Position numbers and translations under genes: made by a program. A stretch of 11,238 nt of DNA from Euzebyaceae bacterium (GTDB lineage Bacteria > Actinomycetota > Nitriliruptoria > Euzebyales > Egibacteraceae): assembly GCA_013696915.1 (NCBI GenBank), contig JACCXR010000333.1:1-11238 (forward strand). The letters run 5' to 3'. Numbering within the stretch: the first letter of the stretch is position 1; each line of letters starts with the position of its first letter. Of this stretch, positions 5,899-11,238 are shown in pieces. The notes beneath the pieces were generated by a model. It was not told the DNA's origin and did no database searches. It saw only the letters and a list, made by a program, of their open reading frames with translations.

Positions 5899-6639
5899 TC
5901 AGCGCGCGGCGGCGATGGCCTGCTCGGCCAGCTCGGGCCTGCAGATCAGCAGGTCCGGCAGCCAGGGGTTGCGCTGGTTGTAGACCAGTGGCGACCCGTC
6001 GAGCCTGGAGGTGTGCAGTCCGGCGGCGGCGGCGACCGCGACGGGCGCGGCGGAGTCCCACTCGTACTGCCCGCCGGAGTGGGCGTAGACGTCCGCCCCG
6101 CCGAGCACGACCGCCATCGCCTTGGCGCCGGCGGAGCCCATCGCGACGAGCTCGCCGTCGAGCGCGGAGCGGATGGCGTCGGTGCACGACGGCGGTCGCG
6201 TCCGGCTGACGACGAGGCGTGGGTTCGGCGGCATCGGCGGCGGCGGCGGCGGTGCCGATGCCGTCGACAGCGTGAGGCCCATCGCGGGCAGCGCGACGGC
6301 TCCCGCCACCAGCGCGCCGTCCTCGACGAGCGCCACGTGCACGGCCCAGTCGCTCCGCCCGACCTCGGCGAACTCGCGCGTGCCGTCGAGCGGGTCGACG
6401 ATCCACACCCGCCGGGCGTCCAGCCGCACGGGGTCGTCCGCGCCCTCCTCGGACAGCACGGCATCGTCGGGGAACGCGGACGCGAGCTCGCCCATGATGA
6501 GGTCGTGGGAGGCGCGGTCGCCCTCGTCGCGCAGGGCCTGCAGGTCCACGTCCCGCCCGCCGTCCAGTCTCGTGCGCAGCGCGAGCAGCGCCTCACCCGC
6601 ATGCGCGGCGATCCGCGCCGCATGGGCAGCGTCGTTCAC
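5899..6639 (-). CDS. cysQ: 3'(2'),5'-bisphosphate nucleotidase, CysQ-like (inositol monophosphatase superfamily)
   Basis: 246 residues. CysQ-type enzymes dephosphorylate adenosine 3',5'-bisphosphate (pAp), a by-product of sulfate assimilation and phosphopantetheinyl transfer, and some act on inositol phosphates. Li+/Mg2+-dependent phosphatase motifs are visible: DEGDRASHDLI (38-48), VLSEEGAD with metal-binding Glu (61-68), VWIVDPLDGTREF (78-90, Asp82 and Asp85) and YEWDSAAPVAVA (from 192, Asp195). DPLDGTREF plus SDWAVHVAL favours CysQ over inositol monophosphatase. GTG 6637-6639 has GGGAGG 6 bases upstream and overlaps the PP2C stop as GTGA. An odd Pro-rich stretch, SAPPPPPPMPPNP (128-140), encoded by a CGG/CCG tract, sits between two strands; six consecutive Pro may slow ribosomes and need EF-P. 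Second gene of the minus-strand operon. IMPase activity instead cannot be excluded. Confidence 0.9.
   Translation of the reverse strand: MNDAAHAARIAAHAGEALLALRTRLDGGRDVDLQALRDEGDRASHDLIMGELASAFPDDAVLSEEGADDPVRLDARRVWIVDPLDGTREFAEVGRSDWAVHVALVEDGALVAGAVALPAMGLTLSTASAPPPPPPMPPNPRLVVSRTRPPSCTDAIRSALDGELVAMGSAGAKAMAVVLGGADVYAHSGGQYEWDSAAPVAVAAAAGLHTSRLDGSPLVYNQRNPWLPDLLICRPELAEQAIAAAR
6229..6263. repeat. (CGG)6 tract inside a 9-bp inverted repeat, within cysQ
   Basis: Six tandem CGG triplets occupy 6235-6252. They are embedded in a perfect inverted repeat, CGGCATCGG (6229-6237) and CCGATGCCG (6255-6263), so the remaining triplets form the 17-base loop. On the coding strand it encodes the six-proline run of the CysQ-like protein. 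Triplet tracts with hairpin potential are prone to slippage in steps of three bases, which would change the number of prolines without shifting the frame. Confidence 0.75.
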
Positions 6640-7451
6640 AACCGTCCTCCCGTCCGCCGGGGAGGCTCGGGCAGGATCAGCCGGATCGGGGCAGCGACCG
6701 CGACCGCCACGTTGTCGCCGGCCCCCATGGCGCCCGCCCGGTCCACGATGGCGCGCGCCGCCGTCGCCGGTTCCGTGGCCGTGGCGACGATGTCGGCGAC
6801 GACCCGGGAGGCCCGGTCCGGTCCGACGAAGTTCGTGAACCCGTCGCTCACCACCACCACCCACGCGTCGGCGGGGATCTCGCCGAGGCCGCGCTGGAGC
6901 TTGCCGGCCACCTCCGGAACGGACATCGGGTGGCCGACGAACTGGTGCTGCGGTCTCGTCAGCTCCTCGCCGTTGCCGGCCACGGCGATGATCAGGGCCG
7001 AGTCCCCCATCGAAGCCCACTGCAGCCTGCGGGGCACAGAGGGCCGGTTCGCCGGCGCGGCCACCAGGGCCATCGTCAGCGTCGTCCGGCTGCCGGCGTT
7101 CGGCGGCCGCAGCGACGCGGTCGCGTGGAGGACGGCGTCGTTGGCGACCGAGAAGAGCTCGACGAGGGCGGCGTCGGACAGGTCGGCCGGCGGCGGGTCG
7201 TCGCCCAGCCGTTCGAGCACCGTCGTGACAGCGGCATCCGCGGCCTCCGCGCCGTTGTGGCCGTCCGCGACCACGAGCAGCGTGCCGCGCGGCCCGACGA
7301 CGGCCGCGACGGTGTCCTCGTTGGGGTCGACGTACCGGTAGGCCTTGCGCCTGAGTCCCCGGGTGATCGCGCACGCCACGTCGTCGGAGACCGCGTGGAT
7401 CGCGACCTCGCCGAGCTCGGTGTGGTCCCGGCCCCACAACACGGTCTGCAT
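6636..7451 (-). CDS. PP2C-type (PPM) serine/threonine protein phosphatase
   Basis: 271 residues, a single PP2C catalytic domain without a transmembrane segment, so probably cytoplasmic. PPM motifs are in order: NEDTVAAV (44-51), VVADGHNGAEAAD (from 60, metal Asp63 and Gly64), SMGDSALI (147-154), VVVSDGFTNFV (199-209, Asp203) and GAGDNVAVAV (243-252, Asp246). The usual DGHGG is DGHNG here, a common variant. Members remove phosphate from Ser/Thr in proteins, opposing kinases, using two Mn2+/Mg2+ ions. ATG 7451 is the first in-frame start; an ATG at 7460 is out of frame. TAGCAT lies 6 bases upstream, hinting at a leaderless transcript. It is the first gene of the operon, overlaps cysQ by 4 bases (GTGA), and is divergent from the ABC1 kinase gene 85 bases away. 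The target is unknown. Confidence 0.92.
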   Translation of the reverse strand: MQTVLWGRDHTELGEVAIHAVSDDVACAITRGLRRKAYRYVDPNEDTVAAVVGPRGTLLVVADGHNGAEAADAAVTTVLERLGDDPPPADLSDAALVELFSVANDAVLHATASLRPPNAGSRTTLTMALVAAPANRPSVPRRLQWASMGDSALIIAVAGNGEELTRPQHQFVGHPMSVPEVAGKLQRGLGEIPADAWVVVVSDGFTNFVGPDRASRVVADIVATATEPATAARAIVDRAGAMGAGDNVAVAVAAPIRLILPEPPRRTGGRL

Positions 7452-7536
7452 CGGTCCATGCTACGCGCCGACGTGCGCGGGCTCGCGGCACGGCCGCCCG
7501 GATTGTCCGGCCAGGCGGGGCGGGCACAATGGGCCA
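7452..7536. promoter_or_regulatory. Divergent promoter region between PP2C and ABC1 kinase genes
   Basis: This 85-base region must drive both operons. On the plus strand TTGTCC (7503-7508), a 16-base spacer and CACAAT (7525-7530) form a reasonable -35/-10 pair; the -10 ends 6 bases before ATG 7537, so transcription would begin at about the start codon. On the minus strand TAGCAT (7463-7458) fits the actinobacterial TANNNT -10 and also ends 6 bases before its ATG, but no good -35 was seen. GGCGGGGCGGG before ATG 7537 is a weak alternative ribosome binding site. Matches are by eye. Confidence 0.42.
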
Positions 7537-8946
7537 ATGCCGTCACCGCCGCCCCGCCGCCCGCGCCCGGACGACGGGGGGGCGAATCAGCTCGGCAGCC
7601 GTGTGCAGCGGGGGGCGAGCATCGCCAGGCTCTCCGCGTCCACCGGCGCGGGGTTTCTCGCGTCGCGCGTCCGCGGGCTGCGCGACGGCGAGGCGGCCGA
7701 GCAGCGGTTCCACGCCGAGACGGCGGAGAAGATCGTGGAGCTGTTGGGCTCGATGAAGGGCGCGGCGATGAAGCTCGGCCAGATCGCGAGCTTCGTCGAC
7801 CTCGATCTGCCGCCCGAGGTCCAGCAGACCTACCGCGACGTGCTCGCCGATCTCCGCGACGCGGCCCCGCCGGTCGACTCGGACGCGATCGCAGAGGTGA
7901 TCCGCGACGAGTTCGGCGCCCCGGTCGACGACGTGTTCGCCCACTGGGATCGTGAGCCCCTCGCCAGCGCGAGCATCGGGCAGGTCCACCGCGCCCGCCT
8001 CCATGACGGCACCGCGGTCGTGACGAAGGTCCAGTACCCCGGCGTCGCTGAGGCCGTGGAGTCCGACCTGGCCAACGCGGAGGCGTTCGCGCCGCTCAGC
8101 AAGGTCTTCTCACCCAACCTCCAGATCCGCCCGCTGATGGATGAGCTGCGGGAACGGCTCGTCGACGAGCTGGACTACCAGCGCGAGGCGCAGTACCAGG
8201 AGGCGTTCTTCTCCCGCTACGACGGGCACCCGTTCATCCGGGTGCCGCGCGTGTACGCGGAGTACTGCCGCCCCCGGGTGCTCGTGAGCGAGTACGTCGA
8301 AGGGCGCGACTTCGACGAGATGCTCGCGACGTCCGACGAGGCGGGGCGCCGCCGCTACGGTGAGATCATCTACCGCTTCGTGTTCGGGTCGATCAACCGG
8401 TTCCGGATCTTCAACGGCGACCCCCACCCGGGCAACTACCTCTTCCCGGCGTCGGGCGAGGTCGTGTTCCTGGACTTCGGCAGCGTGAAGATGTTCCGCA
8501 GAGAGACGCGGGCGCACCTCCAGAAGCAGCTGGGGGCGGTGATCGACGGTGACGCCGACACCCTGGTCGAGTCGCTGCGCGAGGCGGGCTTTCTTCCCGG
8601 CGGCGTCCCGGACCCGCAGAAGCTGCTGACCTGGTTCCGGATCGGGCAGGAGCCGATCCTGCAGGATCGGGAGTGGACGTACACGCCGGAGTTCGCCCGC
8701 GACGTGAACCGTCTCACGTCCGACCCCCGGGGCGGGTACCTCGACATCATCCGCCTCCTGAACCTGCCGCCGGACTACCTGCTGCTCAACCGCATCCAGT
8801 GGGGCGTCAACTCGATCCTCGGGATGCTCGGCGCCAGGGCGAACTGGCAGCGCATCGGGCGGGAGTTCTGGGAGGGAGCCGAACCGGCGACGGCGCTCGG
8901 CCGCGAGGAGCGCCCCTTCATCGACGCGTCGCCGTTCCTCGCCTGA
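7537..8946 (+). CDS. ABC1/UbiB-family atypical protein kinase-like protein
   Basis: 469 residues. Diagnostic ABC1 features: the KxGQ motif KLGQ (79-82) in the N-terminal extension, the Ala-rich loop ASASIGQVHRA (143-153) that replaces the Gly-rich loop, VVTKVQYPG with the ATP-pocket Lys164, ELDYQREAQYQEAF, NGDPHPGNYLF (293-303) as the catalytic loop and VVFLDFGSVK with the metal-binding Asp313. The family (UbiB, COQ8) has ATPase or kinase activity and is best known for supporting isoprenoid quinone synthesis and lipid homeostasis; substrates in actinobacteria are mostly unknown. No transmembrane helices are evident at the C-terminus, unlike UbiB. ATG 7537 gives a Pro/Arg-rich start. The stop at 8944-8946 lies 8 bases before the deaminase start, implying co-transcription. 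Divergent from a PP2C phosphatase. Confidence 0.92.
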   Translation: MPSPPPRRPRPDDGGANQLGSRVQRGASIARLSASTGAGFLASRVRGLRDGEAAEQRFHAETAEKIVELLGSMKGAAMKLGQIASFVDLDLPPEVQQTYRDVLADLRDAAPPVDSDAIAEVIRDEFGAPVDDVFAHWDREPLASASIGQVHRARLHDGTAVVTKVQYPGVAEAVESDLANAEAFAPLSKVFSPNLQIRPLMDELRERLVDELDYQREAQYQEAFFSRYDGHPFIRVPRVYAEYCRPRVLVSEYVEGRDFDEMLATSDEAGRRRYGEIIYRFVFGSINRFRIFNGDPHPGNYLFPASGEVVFLDFGSVKMFRRETRAHLQKQLGAVIDGDADTLVESLREAGFLPGGVPDPQKLLTWFRIGQEPILQDREWTYTPEFARDVNRLTSDPRGGYLDIIRLLNLPPDYLLLNRIQWGVNSILGMLGARANWQRIGREFWEGAEPATALGREERPFIDASPFLA

Positions 8947-8954
8947 GCGCGTCG

Positions 8955-10019
8955 TTGCCCGAGCACGCCGACGGCGACGGCCTGGCGGCTGCGACCGCTC
9001 TCGAGCGTTTCGTCGACGCGCTGCCCAAGGTCGAGCTCCACGTCCATCTGGAGGGGTCGGTCCGGCCCGAGTCGCTGCTCACCCTCGCCGCGAAGCACGG
9101 GCTGACCCGCGTGCCGGACACGCTGGAGGGCCTGCGCGAGTTCTACCGGTTCCAGGACTTCGCCCACTTCATCGAGGTCTACTACGCGGTCTGCGACCAC
9201 CTGACGGACGAGCAGGACTTCGCGCTGGTCGCGCGCGAGCTCGGGGAGCACCTGGCCGGGCAGGGCGTGCGCTACGCCGAGGTGACGATCACCCCGTTCA
9301 ACCACACCCGGCGCGGCGTGCCGGCGGGGGCGGTCTTCGAGGGCATCGAACGGGGCCGCCTCGAGGCGGAGGCAGCCACCGGCATCCGGCTGCGCTGGTG
9401 CGTCGACGTCCCCGGCGAGTTCGGGGCAGAGGCGGGCCTGGAGACGGCGGACCTGGTCCGCGAGCACCGACCGGAGGGCGTCGTCAGCTTCGGACTGGGC
9501 GGCCCGGAGGCGGGCGTGCCGCGGGCCCAGTTCGCGCGGGCGTTCGCGATCGCCCGGGACGCCGGCCTGCACAGCGTGCCCCACTCCGGCGAGACGATGG
9601 GCGCCGCGACGATCTGGGACGCGCTGACGCATCTCGGAGCGGAGCGCATCGGCCACGGGGTGCGCTGCCTGGAGGACCCGCGTCTGGTCGCGCACCTGCG
9701 CGAGCACCGAATCCCGCTCGAAGTCTGCCCGACGTCGAATGTCTGCCTGTCCGTCGTCCCGTCGCTCGCGGCGCACCCGCTGCCGCGCCTGATCGACGAG
9801 GGGCTGGTGGTCACGCTCAACTCCGACGATCCCCCGATGTTCAACACGACCCTGCGAGCCGAGTACCTCCACGCCGTCACGCGCATGGGGCTCTCGCCCG
9901 CGGCACTCGCCCAACTCGCGAGGGCCGCGGTCCGGGCCTCGTTCCTCCCGGCACGGGACCAGTCGCGGATGCTCGCCGACATCGACCGCGTCGAGGTGCC
10001 GGACGAGGCGGACTCGTGA
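8955..10019 (+). CDS. Adenosine deaminase-superfamily enzyme, possibly aminodeoxyfutalosine deaminase
   Basis: 354 residues, normal for the adenosine/AMP deaminase superfamily, which hydrolyses the 6-amino group of purine compounds with one zinc. Motifs: KVELHVHLEGS (zinc His29, His31), VPHSGETMGA (His210, Glu213; usually HAGE), RIGHGVRC (His234), PLEVCPTSNVCL and VVTLNSDDPPMF (zinc Asp291 or Asp292). RLRWCVDVPGEFG, FGLGGPEAGVPRAQF and SDDPPMF resemble, from memory, actinobacterial members tied to the futalosine menaquinone route rather than classical adenosine deaminases (usually NTDDP). TTG 8955 is the likely start: no ATG or GTG precedes the zinc motif in this frame after the ABC1 stop, and the 8-base gap suggests coupling; no good ribosome binding site is seen. 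Substrate is inferred and could be adenosine or another adenine compound. Its last 13 codons lie in a tandem duplication. Confidence 0.9.
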   Translation: MPEHADGDGLAAATALERFVDALPKVELHVHLEGSVRPESLLTLAAKHGLTRVPDTLEGLREFYRFQDFAHFIEVYYAVCDHLTDEQDFALVARELGEHLAGQGVRYAEVTITPFNHTRRGVPAGAVFEGIERGRLEAEAATGIRLRWCVDVPGEFGAEAGLETADLVREHRPEGVVSFGLGGPEAGVPRAQFARAFAIARDAGLHSVPHSGETMGAATIWDALTHLGAERIGHGVRCLEDPRLVAHLREHRIPLEVCPTSNVCLSVVPSLAAHPLPRLIDEGLVVTLNSDDPPMFNTTLRAEYLHAVTRMGLSPAALAQLARAAVRASFLPARDQSRMLADIDRVEVPDEADS

Positions 10020-10101
10020 CGTGCGGATGCCCACCCTCCCGATCGACCGCGTCGACGTGCCGGACGGCGCGGCTCGTGACGTGCGGGGCCCGCCCTCCCA
10101 C
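9981..10101. repeat. Imperfect 61-base tandem duplication across the deaminase stop codon
   Basis: Copy 1 (9981-10041) begins ATCGACCGCGTCGAGGTGCC and contains the last codons of the deaminase, its TGA and 22 bases beyond. Copy 2 (10042 to about 10101) begins ATCGACCGCGTCGACGTGCC and repeats the order: CCGGACG, CTCGTGACGTGCGG, then CCCNCCCTCCC. The copies differ by a few substitutions and two or three one-base gaps. Copy 2 lies after the stop and is not translated as part of the enzyme, so it looks like a partial duplication of the gene end now drifting. Confidence 0.8.
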
Positions 10102-10212
10102 GCCGTGGCCCGCGGTCAAGTACGCTGCCGACGTCCTGCCCGCGTCGCGTCCCGCCGGTCGAAGGCTGCCGGTTGTGAGGTGACGGGGGCATGCCCGCCT
10201 CGGGGGTTTGCC
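10102..10212. other. Short intergenic region before the last secreted protein gene
   Basis: These 111 bases hold no gene. They contain a perfect 10-base palindrome, GGGCATGCCC (10187-10196), and CGGGGG (10201-10206), which is placed to act as ribosome binding site for ATG 10213. ATG 10191 inside the palindrome is out of frame with the gene. No confident promoter pair and no stem-loop with T-run terminator for the deaminase were seen. Confidence 0.4.
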
Positions 10213-11238
10213 ATGAGAGCACGCGCCATCGCGCTGGCGGTGGGAATGGTCCTGGTGACCGCCTCGCCCGCGAGCGCGAACCACTCGTTCGCCGGCACGG
10301 CGGCGGCGACCGGCCTGTCGCTGACCGTCTCCGGCGAGGAGGCGGTCATCGGCTTCGCCGACGCGAAGGTGCAGTCGGCCGCGCGGACCACCGGCTGCCA
10401 GCAGACCGCCGCGAACGCCTGCGCGGTCGCGGCCGGCGCCCGGCCGCCGCTCGGCACCGACGTGACGGCGTACGCGCCCGGCGACCCCGGTCCCAAGACC
10501 GCCGCGTCCGCGGGGCCGCTGGTCACGACGGGGGAGCTCGGGACGAGCCTGGACGCCACCTTCGGCGAGGCGACCGTGGAAACGACCCCGCTGCGCGACG
10601 TGACGGCCGACGCCGACGTCGACTACTCCGAGCTCGACTTCACGCTCACGAACACGCTCCTCGCGGAGATCTCCGGCCTCGGTCCGAGCCTGCGGACGGC
10701 GCTGGCGGGCATCAGCGCCAGCCTGTCGGCCGGGAACCGGTCGGAGGCGATCGGCCAGCTGGCGGAGCGCGTGGACGCGCTGGCCGCCAATCCCAGCGCG
10801 TTCCCGATCATGTCGGTCGAGGTGGCCCCGACGTATGCCGCCGCCGAGGACATCGACGACGTCACCTACGCCACGGCGGCCGCCGACGGCGCCATCCTGG
10901 TGCTCGGGCCCTCGGCGACCAGCACCGCCATCGCCCCAGTGGGCCTGGCAATCATCGAGGTCAGCGCCACCGACGTGACCGTGGAGTCCGACCAGCGGAC
11001 CGCCGCGGCCGACTTCACCCCGGCGTCGGTCACGGCCAGCGTCCTGAACCCCGCCACCGGCGCCTACGTCCGGACCGAAGTCCCGGCCGGGCCGGCATTC
11101 TGCTTCTTCAACACCACGGCCCTCGAGACCTGCATCACCGTCGGGACCGGCGAGCGCACCATCACCTCCACCGGCGGAGTGGGCGGCGCCGCCGCCGCCG
11201 CCGCCGTCACGATCTCGGCGCTGCGCACGAACGGCGAC
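10213..11238 (+). CDS. Secreted protein of unknown family (3' end outside the window)
   Basis: The frame is open for 342 codons from ATG 10213 to the window edge with no stop. The start MRARAIALAVGMVLVTASPA followed by SA and NH is a clear Sec signal peptide cleaved after about residue 22. The mature part is rich in Ala, Thr, Val, Gly and Ser with alternating strand-like stretches (LSLTVSGEEAVIGFADAKVQ, LGTSLDATFGEATVETTPL), a short helical Leu/Ala region at about 147-196 (ISGLGPSLRTALAGISASL, IGQLAERVDALAANP), then more strands. Four Cys occur in two close pairs (GCQQTAANACAV; FCFFNTTALETC), as expected for exported disulfides. A GCC tract encodes AAAAAA at about 326-331. No cysteine lipobox, LPXTG or CWB2 repeat is visible in this part. 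CGGGGG lies 7 bases before the ATG. I do not recognise the family; a beta-rich surface or secreted protein is the most that can be said. Confidence 0.82.
   Translation, partial: MRARAIALAVGMVLVTASPASANHSFAGTAAATGLSLTVSGEEAVIGFADAKVQSAARTTGCQQTAANACAVAAGARPPLGTDVTAYAPGDPGPKTAASAGPLVTTGELGTSLDATFGEATVETTPLRDVTADADVDYSELDFTLTNTLLAEISGLGPSLRTALAGISASLSAGNRSEAIGQLAERVDALAANPSAFPIMSVEVAPTYAAAEDIDDVTYATAAADGAILVLGPSATSTAIAPVGLAIIEVSATDVTVESDQRTAAADFTPASVTASVLNPATGAYVRTEVPAGPAFCFFNTTALETCITVGTGERTITSTGGVGGAAAAAAVTISALRTNGD

Noticed and set aside
6640..7527. CysQ frame open upstream through the PP2C gene, suggesting a 542-residue fusion
   Set aside because: The upstream part is an Arg/Gly-rich out-of-frame reading of the PP2C gene; GTG 6639 with GGGAGG upstream is a better start.
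10187..10196. GGGCATGCCC palindrome as an operator
   Set aside because: A single 10-base palindrome in GC-rich DNA is not enough without a second copy or a known regulator nearby.

Overview
The window is very GC-rich DNA with strong G/C preference at codon third positions, GTG and TTG starts, and very short or possibly absent leaders. Together with cell-wall-binding repeat 2 (CWB2) proteins and actinobacterial-type CysQ, Phd/VapC and ABC1 proteins, this points to a high-GC actinobacterium. A deep lineage rich in CWB2 proteins, such as Nitriliruptoria/Euzebyales, is my best guess, but the assignment rests on gene content only. No rRNA, tRNA, CRISPR array, IS element or phage gene was found.

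Layout. (1) 1-2098, plus strand: the last 41 codons of one CWB2 protein, a 564-base gap holding a TGA-interrupted reading frame and a C-rich stretch, then a complete secreted protein that joins three CWB2 repeats to an RlpA-type double-psi beta-barrel. (2) 2150-2933, minus strand: a Phd-type antitoxin followed by a VapC PIN toxin. The toxin has lost one acidic active-site position and carries extra sequence around a 44-base direct-repeat unit, so it looks decayed. (3) 3024-4955, plus strand: acetoacetyl-CoA synthetase, divergent from the antitoxin and overlapping tail-to-tail with the next minus-strand gene. (4) 7451 down to 4928, minus strand: PP2C phosphatase, CysQ-like bisphosphate nucleotidase, YjbQ-family protein and SRPBCC protein, apparently one operon whose first three genes are tightly packed. 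(5) 7537-10019, plus strand: an ABC1/UbiB-type atypical kinase divergent from the phosphatase, followed 8 bases later by an adenosine-deaminase-superfamily enzyme that resembles aminodeoxyfutalosine deaminases. (6) 10213 to the window edge, plus strand: a secreted protein of unknown family, incomplete at the right end.

Possible joint roles (inference). The divergent PP2C/ABC1 pair shares an 85-base control region and could be an opposing phosphatase/kinase pair. The ABC1-deaminase unit could link a quinone-associated kinase family to futalosine-type menaquinone synthesis. CysQ removes pAp made in sulfate assimilation and related reactions. Acetoacetyl-CoA synthetase feeds acetoacetate into central carbon or polymer metabolism. 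I see no convincing new defence or mobile system; the most unusual material is small-scale: the altered VapC, a 61-base tandem duplication over the deaminase stop codon, and a (CGG)6 tract inside a 9-bp inverted repeat in cysQ.
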